The notes: generated by a model from the sequence alone, not told the origin. A stretch of 64,000 bases of DNA from Emiliania huxleyi CCMP1516 (GCF_000372725.1 NW_005198966.1:1613507-1677506), one strand, 5' to 3'. Positions 29,266 to 39,040 are shown, numbered from the stretch's first letter. Made by a program: numbers and translations.

Positions 29266-32257
29266 ATGTCGCGGAGGGATTCTTTTGACAAACACATGTT
29301 ATTCCTCGTTGCGGCCGGCCTGGCGCCGCCGCGGCTGGTGGCGCCGCCGCGGCTGGTGGCGCCGCCGCGGCTGGTGGCGCCGCGCCGCGCCTATGCGCCG
29401 CGCATGACCGCGACCGACGTCTCGGAGGCCGCGGCCTCGGCCGCGATTCCAGCGAGCACCAACGTCTTTTGCAACCGGGCGCTCAACCTCGGCGGTGCGA
29501 TTCACCAGAGACACGTGTATGCCATCCTCCGCGGGCCCCTCCTGCCTCACTGCCGCGGCGCGGCTGCTGCGCCTCAGGCATTCAGGCGGTGGGCTTCGAC
29601 ATGGACTACACCCTCGCCGAGTATGTTCCCGAGACGTTCGACCTCCTCGCGTACGACGGCGCGATCGAGAAGCTCGTCAACACGATGGGCTACCCGGCTG
29701 CGGTGCTTGATCTCGTGTACGACCCGCACGCGTACATGCGCGGGCTCGTCATCGACAAGAAGCGAGGCAACCTCCTCAAGCTCGACCGGCACAAGTACGT
29801 CAAGGCTGGCCGCCAGCCTCGCCTCGCCTCCTCCCTCCCGCTCGGGACACTCGAGCCCGCGCGCTCGTGCAGGTTGCGTACCACGGCCTGAAGCGCATGA
29901 CCCCGGAGGAGCGCAAGGCCATCTACGCCACCTCCTTCGAGACGGCGCCCGCCTTCACGCCGCCCGACTTCTCCACCATCGACACCGCCTTCCTCCTCGT
30001 CGACGCGTGCCTGTGCGCTGCCGGCCGGAGGGAGGGAGGGAGGGAGGGGAGGGACTGCTCACCGCGCGCCTCGTCCCGCCGTAGCTTCTGCCAGCTGGTC
30101 AGCTACAAGGACGACCACCCCGACGAGGTCAGGCCCGGTAGCGAGCGAGTCGGCCGAGAGGAGCCGGCGGCACAGAGGAGCCGGCCGCCGGCAGAGAAGG
30201 GCGAGAGGGGAGAAAGAGGGAGAGAGTGTAGAGGCGCCGCAAGAGGCTCGTCACGCGCGGTGCCGCCCGCCGAGCAGGTGACCAAGTCGTACGAGCAGAT
30301 CTACCGCGACGTGCGGCGAGCAGTCGACCTCTGCCACTGCGATGGCGAGACGCAGCCGAGATGCAGCCGAGATATAGCCGAGGCCGAGCTAGAGTCGGCC
30401 GCTGCACGGCGTCACCAAGGGCGCGCGCTCGCCATCCTCTCGCTTCGACGTCCGTTGACGTTTGGGTCGTGTGGAGTGAAGGCGTCATCAAGGACGCAGT
30501 CGCCGTCAACCCGGCTAAGTACATCCGGTCGGACCCAGCCCTCGCGACGATGCTGACCGCGCTCAAGCAGGGCGGCAAGCAGGCGGGCCGCGCCGAGTCG
30601 CGCCGGCCTTGCACGCGGCCTGCCCCCCGCGCCACCGCCCGGCCAGCCACCGCCTCTGTTCTCTTCCCTTCTCTTCTCCTCTCCTCTCTTCTCTTCGCCA
30701 GCCACCGCGTCTGTTCTCTTCCCTTCCCTTCTCCTCTCTTCTCTTCTCTTCGCCAGCCACCGCGTCTGTTCTCTTCCCTCCAGGCGCTCTTCGACTCGCG
30801 TGCCGCAGGGACCTGCTCGGCAGCCGGTCGGCAGCTGGTCTGCGCCTGTGAGTAGGTCTTCATCGTCACGAACTCCCTCTACGACTACACGGACGTCGTG
30901 CTCCGCCACTTGCTCGGCGCCGTTGGCTCTCGATTGCCTCGACCTCCTCGGTGCGTTTGCCGATCAGCGTCTCTGGTCCACTAGGAGCCAGCTGGCTCGA
31001 CTACTTCGACCTCGTCGTCTGCGGCGCGCGCAAGCCCGGCTTCCTCCTCGACCCGTACCTGCCCATCTTCCAGGCGCGCGACACCCCCCCCCCGACATCA
31101 CCAGAGATGCACCGGGATGGACCGAGCTTCAAGACTTGTACAACAGCCCCTCGCCTCCCTCTTCCGACCCCGCGCCTCCCCCTCCGCCGCCCTGCCAGGT
31201 GCGGCAGGACGGCTCGCTCGAGAACGCGGAGATCATCAGCCCGCAGGACGGCGCGCGGCTGTTGCAGCGCTCGCGCGTCTTCCAGGGCGGAAACTGGCAG
31301 CACCTGCATGCGCTGCTCCAGCTCGCGTCCGGCTCGGGGCTGCTGTACGTCGGCGGCCGCAAACCGCGCGGGTCTCGGCTCGTTTGCCCGCCTCCCCCCG
31401 CACCTCCTCTCCCCCCCCCTAGGCGACCACATGTACTCTGACATTCTCCGCTCCAAGCGGACGCTCGGATGGCGGACCCTGCTCATCGTGCCCGAGCTGC
31501 ATTATACTAATTATAATTATTACATATTCTTGTTTAAGGCGGACCCTGCTCATCGTGCCCGAGCTGCGCGACGAGCTCCTCACGGCCGAGGACCAGCCGC
31601 ACCCCGGGAGGCGGCCGATCTCGGTTCGATCTCGGCTCGATCTCGGCTCGGTCTCGCTACAGGAGACGCGCCACCTCGCCGCTGCCGTCGACGAGGCGTA
31701 CGCCGAGCGGGCGGCTGTCGAGGCTCTAGCCTCGGGCGGCTCGAGGATGCGGCCTTCGTCTCGCTCAGCGGGGTGGTGGGTGGAGGGGTAGGCGCGGCTG
31801 CAGCACCTCGAGATCCGGCGCTCGCAGCTCGAGATCGACTCGGAGGTGGAGGCGCTGCTCGAGGGCGACGGGGGGGCGGCCAAGGCGGAGGCGCTCTCCG
31901 AAGAGGAGCGCGCGGAGCTGCTCGAGCGGCTGGGCCCCCCTCCCGTCCGCCTGAGCGCGGCCTCGTCTGTTGCAGGCGCTGGCCGAGCTGGACGAGCGGA
32001 TAGCGGAGGCGCGCGACCAGCAGCGCGTGCTCTCCTCGGCACTGAACGAGGCTCTCTGCCGGCAGCACGAGGCCTACCACCCCGCTTGGGGGCGCCTGTT
32101 CAAGACGGGCGCCCAAAACTCGCGCTGGGCGCAGCAGGTGCAGGAGTACGCGTGTCTGTACACCTCGCACGTCACCAACCTCGTCCAGTTTGCGCCGGAC
32201 ACGTCTTTCCGCGCGCTCTCCGACCTGATGCCGCACGACCGCGCCCCGCCGGCTTGA
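29266..32257 (+). CDS. HAD-IG purine 5'-nucleotidase (cN-II/NT5DC family)
   Basis: A gene of about ten exons. ATG 29266 opens a leader with hydrophobic MLFLVAAGLAPP and three APPRLV repeats, perhaps an organelle-targeting sequence. Exon 1 ends in NRALNLGG (29494). Exon 2 (29578-29804) has the HAD nucleophile motif GFDMDYTLAEY and GNLLKLDRHKYVK. The next exon opens VAYHGLKRMTPEERK. Further blocks are FCQLVSYKDDHPDE (about 30085), VTKSYEQIYRDVRRAVDLCH (30280), DAVAVNPAKYIRSDP (30500), VIVTNS-type LYDYTDVVLRHLL (about 30860-30915), YFDLVVCGARKPGF (31000), [26 protein letters not shown] (31420-31580) and a coiled C-terminus ending at 32257. The family dephosphorylates IMP/GMP. At least two introns use GC donors (29805-29872 and 31472-31538). 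Confidence 0.88.
30600..30785. repeat. Intronic minisatellite, GCCAGCCACCG-TCTGTTCTCTTCCC unit
   Basis: Three imperfect copies of a roughly 55-bp unit (CGCCAGCCACCGCGTCTGTT followed by a TCTCTTCCC-rich part) fill the intron between the TMLTALKQGGK exon and the next exon of the nucleotidase gene. Confidence 0.75.
31471..31567 (+). repeat. 30-bp exon duplication flanking AT-rich filler; creates a GC-AG intron
   Basis: GGCGGACCCTGCTCATCGTG and the next 10 bases occur at 31471-31500 and again at 31538-31567. Between them are 37 bases that are about 90% A+T in an otherwise GC-rich gene. A GC donor at 31472 and the AAG acceptor ending at 31538 define a 67-nt intron whose removal restores the coding sequence [14 protein letters not shown] exactly. 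Because 67 is not a multiple of three, the frame breaks unless it is spliced. Confidence 0.85.
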
Positions 32258-32508
32258 GCTTGGGCGAGAGCGCGGCTGTGACGCCTCTCTCGCTCGAGCG
32301 GACGACGACGTGTGTGAATTGTCGCACACAATTGTATACAGATGAAAGAAAGACACAACCCATCAAGAGACAAGACCACAGAGGCACAACACAAATTGAT
32401 TTTGTACGTACACTAGGCAGGGTCGACAGCACTGTCGTGCCAGTTAGCAGTTTCAGCAGACGTACAGAAAAAACAAAGTGAAAGTGACCTGTTGTCACAC
32501 TCACAAAA

Positions 32509-33336
32509 GGGTTGTTGCACGAGTATATGGGACACGATGTCTCAAATATGAGGGGCTTTGACTCCTACCAGCTCCTGACGCTATCCCTGGCAGCTCTAAT
32601 GACCAGGATCAGTAGTGCTATAATAGAGGGTGCCCATACTAGCGCAGGAGCTGCCACACTCGCCCGGACCGTCCCCTTCTGGGGCCGGTTCCGCAGCCCG
32701 CGAGAGCCGACAGCGGGGCCGTGCCGCGGGTGCCTACTGCCGAGTGCCACAAACACTGCGCCGTCCCGCCATCACCTACAGGCTGTCTTGTGTGATGGTT
32801 GGGATGTCCAAACGCCACCATCTTGGCTCTTGCGACCTCAAACCCGCGAGCTGTATGGGTGGTCCTGACGTCGACAGACGCCCGAGGACCACGGTGAAGC
32901 TGAGCTGGAACGAGTCGACAAGTCTCGTCTGAGCCCGTGGCGGTCGCCGGCTGAGTCGCTGTGCACGGACCGGTACCTCAGGCGTCACCTCCGCAGCCTC
33001 AGGTCTCACACTCCATCACCTCCGCCGGGACGCCGTCGGTGGCACGCTCGGCGGCGAGTTTGTGGCAGCTCCACAGCGAGCGCGGCATCGAGCCTATTCG
33101 GTCTGGTCGGTTAGGCGCACTCCCTGGGTGCCAGGGAGTGCGCCGAACGCGCGAGCGGTGCGTCCTGGCAGCCCGCGCTGGCTCCGGACATTTTCGACGC
33201 TTTTGTCCCACCGCTACAATATACTCGTTTATTCACGAGGCGACCCCAGGGAACCGTCTAGGTTTCCTAGTGGCGTGCTGTGAACAAACAGCGAAGAAGA
33301 CGCCTGCTTTTGTCCCATATACTCGTGCAACAACCC
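32509..33336. mobile_element. MITE-like element with perfect 26-bp terminal inverted repeats
   Basis: The left end (32509-32534, beginning GGGTTGTTGCACGAGTATAT) is perfectly inverted at 33311-33336. AAAA lies on both outer sides, a possible target duplication in low-complexity sequence. The 828-bp interior has no recognised transposase. It carries a 14-bp-stem hairpin (33114-33144) near its right third. It is probably a non-autonomous DNA transposon. Confidence 0.7.
33114..33144. repeat. Hairpin, 14-bp stem and 3-nt loop
   Basis: GGCGCACTCCCTGG, GTG, CCAGGGAGTGCGCC. A perfect stem inside the TIR element at 32509-33336. Confidence 0.85.
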
Positions 33337-33827
33337 AAAAAGTGTCCCAACTGGGGTGACGAGAAAAGACACAACTCACAAGCTGCGCGCCAAAAGCAAA
33401 AACAAGGCCCGAAAATTTGCTCGTGTCTAGGAAAAAGAAAGCGCAGACGCTAATCCCAGATGCTCACCCATACACTATTACACACATACCTGACCGCCGC
33501 TTCGCGCCCTCCGTGTGTAGGTGCGCAGCCGCAGGGGGCGGCTGCGAGCGGGAGGGCGAAGGTGCCACCCCTCCCCCGCACCCTCGCCTGTGCCCCTGCA
33601 TCCGCCTTGCCTGCCCTCGTGACGCGTTATCTCCCACCACGGGTTCATGCAACCTCTCGCGTCCGCGAACAGTCCGCGCGCAGGCGCGCCTGACTTCATT
33701 GCGTTTTACGACACTTGGCGAATCCACACAGGCCGAAGGTGATGGGTTCGCGTGTCTGGAGGTCTGAAGCCCACCCATTGAGGAAGTGGGGCACTGCTCC
33801 GCCCACCCTGATCATGCTGAACAAGCT

Positions 33828-34022
33828 CCTCTTGTAGCTCGATCGGTCACACCGCCATCGCCGTCGGGGAGAGGGGGGACGACACTGCTTCGGCAGCGTG
33901 CACCTCGATCCTGTACCGTGTTTGTTATGACCCCACCCAATGAACACTCCAGTGAGGGAGGGCGAGACGATCGAGGGGTCCCGTACCATGCGGAATCGAC
34001 CCTATCCAGTGCTCAAGTGCTC
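33828..34022 (+). repeat. Dispersed repeat, copy of 915-1118
   Basis: Same order and orientation as 915-1118 over about 195 bp with scattered substitutions (for example TGTCATGACC against TGTTATGACC). The flanks differ, so the repeat is a discrete unit. Confidence 0.7.
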
Positions 34023-34577
34023 ACACTTGGCTCAGCTTCAGGCCCGCAACCCCCCGCGATCCCCTGCGATCTCCTAGGGGGTGCGTACCGCCGGTCGGGG
34101 GCACGATCCGCCAGCAGCACCGAGCAGCTTGGCAGTCAGCCATCCTGCAGCCTCCAGTTGCGCACCGCCCTGCGCGCCTGGCGGGGCGCGTGCTACTGGC
34201 AGCACGGAGCCTGGCTGTGAAGTGTGATCTGTCTGCACCTGCTGTGTACCGCCCTTCATTCTCCCGAGAGATACCAGACCCGGCCCCTCCCTCTCCCCCA
34301 GGCACGGGGCAGCAGCCTAACGCCCCCCCCCCCCCCCCCCCTCTTTAGGAGCCTGAGAGCGGCAAGATCTGCAAGACCCGTACTGGCCTGCAAGGCGTCT
34401 GTGGGATGGATGGTGTCCTCTTCACACCAGATCATCAGCACACAAACATCCTGCTGGCTCTCACCTCTCGGAAATAGCCAGCCCTGTCTGAGACGTGAGA
34501 GTCAGAGAGCCAAATCAAAGAAGAAAGAGAGCTTCTAAAAATCTCTTCAAGAAGAAATCGAGAAAAAATCTTTGAAG

Positions 34578-34665
34578 GTCGTGTCCCTTGTCAGGAGCAG
34601 GAGAGCCCCACCTGTGCCCCTGATCGTCCTTCCAAAATCCTGCAGGTGGGGACCCTGTCCTTCAC
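34578..34665 (+). repeat. Short interspersed repeat next to a gene start
   Basis: GTCGTGTCCCTTGTCAGGAG, then CTGATCGTCCTTCCAAAATC, a shortened CTGCAG, then GTGGGGACCCTGTCC. It lacks the (CTTT)n tail and stops about 75 bp before the start codon chosen for the HAD gene, so it lies in that gene's 5' region. Confidence 0.7.
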
Positions 34666-34741
34666 GATGGAGCAATTGGAGCACGAGGTTTTCTTCTTTC
34701 CGCTGCTTATTTCCGCCTGGCTCTCGCCGGCAACGCTCTCA

Positions 34742-35545
34742 ATGCAGCGACGCGTCCTCCTGCTATTCCCGGTGCTAGCCACGGTCGGCGCCTTCGCGCC
34801 GTCTCCGCACCGCTTGCGCGTTGCGCCAGCCCGTCCCGCCGTCTGCCGGTGTGCGCCAATCGTGGCGAGCGCGTCGGCCTCGGCTGAGGTGGCAGCGAGG
34901 ACAGTGGTGGTGACCGACATGGACGAGACGCTGATATCGAAGAAGAGCACGGGGTATGTGATCTCCTTCCTCGTCAGGCTGCGCTCCATCCGCCTGCTCC
35001 TCGTGCCGCTCGTCGCCGCAGTGCTGATTCCCGTCTCCAAGCTGTCGCGCACCTTTGCGGTGCGTGTCATGTATTGGTTCGCCTTCCGCGGCGTGCGTGT
35101 GGAGCGCGCCAAGGCGATCGCCGCCGAGTTCCTCGCGCCGCGCTACGCCGCCGACTTGCAGGACCCGGTCGCCTCGGCCGTCCTCGCGGCGGACGACGCG
35201 ATCGTCATCACCGCCTCGCCCGACTTCATGGCGCGCCCGTGGCTCGAGCGGTACCTGCGCGTGCCGCCGTCGCAGGTGTACGGCGCCGTGCTCGAGGAGC
35301 GCGCGGGCCGCTTCACCGGCAAGACCACCCAGATCCCCATCGGCGAGGAGAAGGCGACGCTGCTCGCCTCGGACCCGCTCGCCACCTCGGCAGGCGTCTC
35401 GACGGTGGGGTACGGCGACCACCCGACGGACGTGCCCTTCATGAAGGCGTGCGACCGCGCCGTCCTCGTCCACCCGATGGAGCCTATGCCGCCCGGCGTC
35501 GAGTACGAGCCGGCGCAGCCCTTCGACTCGGCCGCGCTAGGCTAG
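34742..35545 (+). CDS. Plastid-targeted HAD-family phosphatase (GPAT-HAD-like)
   Basis: A 267-aa frame from ATG 34742 (MQRRVLLLFPVLATV): a signal peptide whose cleavage region reads GAFAPSPHRL, the AFAP-type motif followed by a basic transit stretch, which is the classic bipartite plastid presequence of algae with a red secondary plastid. The mature part is a HAD hydrolase: VVVTDMDETL (catalytic Asp pair), a hydrophobic insert at about 80-110 (SIRLLLVPLVAAVLIP), VITASPDFMARPWLERYL (motif II region), GKTTQIPIGEEKATLL and GYGDHPTDVPFM (motif IV). The order matches the HAD domain found at the N-terminus of plant glycerol-3-phosphate acyltransferases and in free relatives. No acyltransferase domain is attached. 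The substrate is unknown. An upstream in-frame ATG at 34667 would give a longer N-terminus that disrupts the signal peptide, so it is not preferred. Confidence 0.85.
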   Translation: MQRRVLLLFPVLATVGAFAPSPHRLRVAPARPAVCRCAPIVASASASAEVAARTVVVTDMDETLISKKSTGYVISFLVRLRSIRLLLVPLVAAVLIPVSKLSRTFAVRVMYWFAFRGVRVERAKAIAAEFLAPRYAADLQDPVASAVLAADDAIVITASPDFMARPWLERYLRVPPSQVYGAVLEERAGRFTGKTTQIPIGEEKATLLASDPLATSAGVSTVGYGDHPTDVPFMKACDRAVLVHPMEPMPPGVEYEPAQPFDSAALG

Positions 35546-36029
35546 CGAGGCCGGCCAGATAGAGGAGGTGCCGGCGACCCGGCGTCTCTGGAGTCGCCAA
35601 TGTTCCTCGAGATGTTCCTGCTGCATGTGCGTGTGCCTTTTGGCGTAGGGAAGGCGGTCGAGGGGAATTGTTGAGGGAGGGGAAAACCATACTCCATCGA
35701 GGCTGCACGGTGCACGCGAGATAGACGAGGATATCGAAGACGAAACACGAGATAGCTCGACGTTTAAATCGTTATCGTCGTCTGAAGCTCTGAACACGCA
35801 TTTCCATTATGACACGACCTCTCGACGCGCGCGGGGGCTACACCAGAATCCACCGGCGGCGTTGCGGCCGTTGCACCACAATCCACATGTGCGCCGCTCT
35901 CTCACTCGGTTCATTCACGGCCGTTATCCACCGCGTATTACAGACCTCCACACGCCCGTTCTCCACGAAGGGCATCGAAGGGCACTCTCAAAGCTCAGGC
36001 AGACAACCCGAGGCGGTAAACACTCAGGC

Positions 36030-36520
36030 TCACGGCCCGGTCGCGCGCACTCTGCGAAGCGCGGCCTGTCTCGCCTTCTTGATCGCCCTCTCGTCGAAGA
36101 TGTAACACGGGAGGGGAGAGCGGCAGGCGCCGGCGCAGCCGCAGCTGCCAACGTAGTTGTCGTGATAACAGCCAATGCCGTCCGCGGCACACGGGCACGT
36201 GTCGGGTGAACAGCCGTCTGCCGCTCATTGCAGAACGAGCCTAACGAGGCCACACTTGGAGCACTTGGAGTGCAGTCAGCAGCCTCACATCCAGGGCCGG
36301 GGAGCTCAGAAGCGCACCCAGCGGGCCGGATGATCGGGCCACAATTCTTTGGGCGCGAATTCCGGGCCGGCGTCATGGTCGAGGCCTTTCACGATGGGCT
36401 CCACCTTCATCTGTCGCACGCTGCGGAAACTGGTTACCTCAACATAATATTCGCGCCCAGAGAAAACAGCTTTGTTATCGTTGATCCGGATCGTAGACAC
36501 CGCAAATGCGTCCGACACCC
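36030..36520 (-). CDS. Hypothetical Cys-rich protein, two apparent C-terminal exons
   Basis: The last exon (about 36030-36217) encodes CSPDTCPCAADGIGCYHD, then SCGCAGACRSPLPCYIFDE and a basic end RRVRATGP. Its ten Cys in 40 residues suggest zinc binding, in style like pre-SET or transposase tail fingers. A preceding exon (about 36300-36520) holds YYVEVTSFRSVRQMKVEPIV and EFAPKELWPDHPARW; a GGGTGCGC donor and a GGCAG acceptor would join them. Upstream exons are unclear, and GATCCGGATCGTAGAC occurs twice at 36484-36549. It may be a gene fragment. A weak echo (FAPKEVW) is found near 39950. Confidence 0.35.
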
Positions 36521-36711
36521 TCATCGTCGACGAAGATCCGGATCGTAGACGAGGAAAAGCCGGTTCGGCGAAGCGCGGGCTGGTGGCGAGATGCCGTCTG
36601 AGCTGTCGACGCGTCGGCCAAAGAGGCGGTCGGTGCTGGCAGGCCCAACCGGGCCAGTGATAGCCGCCGCTTGCGCGGCTGGAGCGTGGCCATGTAAAAT
36701 GGAGGAACGCG

Positions 36712-36766
36712 CGCCGCCCGCGAAGCGAAAAAAGACGAAAGCCGCGGGCACCTACCTATTGCGGTG
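36712..36766 (+). repeat. Dispersed repeat fragment, like 37546 and 1124
   Basis: CCCGCGAAGCGAAAAAAGAC, GAAAGCCGCGGG and CACCTACCTATTGCGG match 37549-37592 with one difference, and match the reverse complement of about 1170-1240. Confidence 0.75.
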
Positions 36767-36796
36767 GCATGAAGGTTGCAGCGAGAAGCGGCGAGA

Positions 36797-37075
36797 GACT
36801 GCGAAGAGAGATAGGAAGAGGCAGACTCCCTAGGGTGGGCGACGGCTAGCGCACCACAGCGAAGCCCGCGCCGCGCGCGGCACCCCCACCGACTCTGCCT
36901 CCGACCCCAGGGCCTAGGCGGCCCGCCATGAAATCTAGCCGTGTGTGCTGGCGTCCGGGTCCCAGCGGGTTTTCACGTAACAAGTACACACCTCTCCTTA
37001 AAATCCCTGTGTGGTGGCGGCGTGCCGTCCTCCCATCCCTCCCTTGGGTTGTCTGTTTTCTTTCTTTCTTTCTTT
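36797..37075 (+). repeat. TAAAATCCC-family repeat with a 120-bp internal insert
   Basis: 36797-36856 (GAAGAGAGATAGGAAGAGGC to TAGCGCACCACA) and 36978-37075 (CACACCTCTCCTTAAAATCC to the CTTT tail) together equal the continuous copy at 52619-52765 (inverted). The roughly 120 bp between them (36857-36977) are absent there. This gives the full-length structure of the family, and shows either an insertion here or a deletion there. Confidence 0.75.
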
Positions 37076-37101
37076 ATCCCCACAGGGGCTAGCTACCTAT
37101 C

Positions 37102-37519
37102 TACCGCAAGGTGCCGAACTTAAGGTAAGGTAGCTTGAGTTAGGTTAGGTGCTTTGCACTGAGTTAGGCACGGGGTAGCAGCAGTTAGGTCCCTGGGATT
37201 TCTTTTTTGGTCCGACGGCCGGCGCCGACTCGGGTGCGGCGAGTGAGGAGGAGGAGGAGGAGGAGGGGGAGGAGGAAGAGGAGGAGGAGGAGAAGGAGTA
37301 GGGAATCTAGTAGCGTAGGCACTCGTACTTGAGCGTAGGTGTTCGTAGCGTAGGAGGGAGATGCCTCAGTGGTGCGGGCCGCGGGGCCCGTATGTGCCGG
37401 TCCGGCTGGACCCGGAGAGGTGGGTAGCAGGAGTTAGGCACATTAGAACAGGAGTTCGGCAAGAGGAAAAGGGCTCCCTAACTCAAGCTACCTTACCTTA
37501 AGTTCGGCACCTTACGGTA
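37102..37519. mobile_element. MITE with 43-bp terminal inverted repeats and 6-bp target duplication
   Basis: The left TIR 37102-37144 (starting TACCGCAAGGTGCCGAACTT) and right TIR 37477-37519 match at 42 of 43 positions. CCTATC flanks both ends (37096-37101 and 37520-37525), a clean 6-bp target site duplication. The 418-bp element has a TTAGG-rich and GAG-repeat interior and no coding capacity. The near-identical TIRs suggest a recent insertion. The superfamily is not assigned. Confidence 0.9.
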
Positions 37520-37545
37520 CCTATCCCGGGGGGGGGGGCGCGCCC

Positions 37546-37640
37546 GCGAAGCGAAAAAAGACGAAAGCCGCGGGTACCTACCTATTGCGGGGCCCTCTGC
37601 TGGCTCTGGGGCGGTCAAAACCGGACCTACCTACCTATTG
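37546..37640 (+). repeat. Dispersed repeat, full copy (like 1124-1240 inverted)
   Basis: CGAAGCGAAAAAAGACGAAA, then CTACCTATTGCGGGGCCCTC, then GGGGCGGTCAAAACCGGACC. It lies just upstream of the small membrane-protein gene and could contribute to its 5' region. Confidence 0.7.
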
Positions 37641-37780
37641 CATAGGTCTAAACAGACTGGCCGGGAAAGAAAATTTTCCGGCACGCGAGCGTTTTTCTTC
37701 CTGTCCGAAACGAGGGACGATCGTCGCGGCGACGGCGAGGACGAGTGCGAGCGACGAGTCGCAGTCACATCGATCCGACG

Positions 37781-38317
37781 ATGGCAAATGACGGTGGCAT
37801 CGTCCTTGCGCTCTTGCTACTCATCGCGGCTCTCTGCGCCGTGTTCTACAGCTCAATAGCCCTGTACGCGAGCGCGCCGACAAAAGAGCCTGCGTCGTTC
37901 CCTGCTCGTCTCGCCCGGCTGTTGTCGGGATGGGCGAACGTGGGAAACGCTGTGACCCATGGGTTGCTCATCGTCGTGCTCTTGACCGACAAAGGTCGCT
38001 ACGGTGCTTATTTTCCCGACGAGGTGAACTCCTACGCCGCTGGCCCAGTCTGCTTGGGGCTGATCAACGGGCTGATCGGCTTCTTTTCCCTCCGGGGCGG
38101 CAGCCTCAAAGTAAGCCTGGGATGGAACACATTTGTAGCTCTAGCAGGCTCGCTCGTACCCATGGTCTGGCCAAAGTTCATTGACGTCGGGATGACAACC
38201 TGGCCTTACGTCACCGTGTTTCTGTGGTTTGCGATCTACGCCTTTGAGAGCACGGCCTTCTTCTTTTCGGCGGCCGGGGTCGCGCTCAAGGACGCGCCGG
38301 GTGCAAAGGCAAAATAG
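37781..38317 (+). CDS. Small four-helix membrane protein of unknown function
   Basis: A 178-aa intronless frame; ATG 37781 (CGACGATGG context). Helix 1 is at residues 7-28 (IVLALLLLIAALCAVFYSSI), helix 2 near HGLLIVVLLTD, helix 3 around PVCLGLINGLIGFFSL, helix 4 near TFVALAGSLVPMVW and helix 5 near YVTVFLWFAIYAFESTAFFF; the C-terminus is Lys/Ala-rich. Composition and codon use are like those of neighbouring genes, so I think it is real. No family is recognised. The first helix could be a cleaved signal, leaving four helices. Confidence 0.7.
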   Translation: MANDGGIVLALLLLIAALCAVFYSSIALYASAPTKEPASFPARLARLLSGWANVGNAVTHGLLIVVLLTDKGRYGAYFPDEVNSYAAGPVCLGLINGLIGFFSLRGGSLKVSLGWNTFVALAGSLVPMVWPKFIDVGMTTWPYVTVFLWFAIYAFESTAFFFSAAGVALKDAPGAKAK

Positions 38318-38593
38318 CGGCAAGCAGCGCACACGTGGAGGATCCACAGTGTCGAGATTGAGAATCTCACTGTTGATTGATCCCAACTTGTGCCTCAATG
38401 TTGTGCGCTTGAAGAGGCCCGCTTGTGGCGGGGCGCCAGGGCTGTGCCTGTGGGGAAGCGGTGGTGCGTGCGTAAAGTGTGCGTGTGGGTGTGAGTGTGG
38501 GTGTGGGTGGTGTGGAGTGTGTGCGCACAGCTTGCTTTCTTTTCTTAGAAGGTTATGGAGAGCGGGAAATGCCTGAGCGCTGGTAGCGTGTGG

Positions 38594-39040
38594 TTTCACC
38601 TCACACCCATGGTCTCACAGTGTGCCGGCTGTCGCCGAGCGCAGTGTCGCTCACACAAGCCGCAGCACAAGTGACTGAGGGTCAGTGAGGGCGAGCCCAT
38701 CGCTGTCACAGCTGTGGCAGCCGCACAGTAGGCTGCCATCTGTGCAGAGTGTGTGAGCGGAGCAGAGGAGCTGCTCTCCAGGCTTCAGTCGCAAAGAGGT
38801 GCATGCCACCGAAGGCGCTGTCGAGGTTCGCCGAGTGGCGAGTGCGGCGCAGGTTGAGGGACACCGTCACCGACGAGCGCGTTGTAGTATTCCGGATAAA
38901 GACGGCCACACGCACACGAGCTGCGGTCGTGTGGCCGTCATACATAGAGCGCAAGAGCGGCGAGGCGCGGGCGGGACCGTCTGTGGCGAAGCGGGTCGCG
39001 TCCCTCGATTTCCGTCAAGCCACGGTCCACACGCACACCC
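38594..39040 (+). repeat. Large dispersed repeat, inverted partner at 44062-44490
   Basis: About 450 bp from TTCACCTCACACCCATGGTC to CCGTCAAGCCACGGTCCACA. It is present in opposite orientation at 44062-44490 with about 90% identity and several indels. It holds an inner hairpin (ACGGCCACACGCACACGAGC... near 38905-38940). The two arms enclose 39.0-44.1 kb, including the Cys-rich membrane protein gene. Confidence 0.85.

Larger units (their letters stand above)
32258..34741. other. Repeat-rich spacer without a recognised gene
   Basis: Contains a TIR element (32509-33336), the second copy of the 915-1118 repeat (33828-34022), a poly-C run (34321-34342) and a short interspersed repeat (34578-34665). 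The remaining unique parts (32258-32505, 33345-33820, 34030-34320, 34345-34575) show no coding signal. Confidence 0.7.
35546..37780. other. Spacer with repeats and a MITE; one possible Cys-rich exon pair
   Basis: Apart from the features listed separately (36030-36520, 36712, 36797-37075, 37102-37519, 37546), there is a purine tract of GAG repeats (37241-37300) inside the MITE. The stretch 35560-36020 shows no coding signal. Confidence 0.65.
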
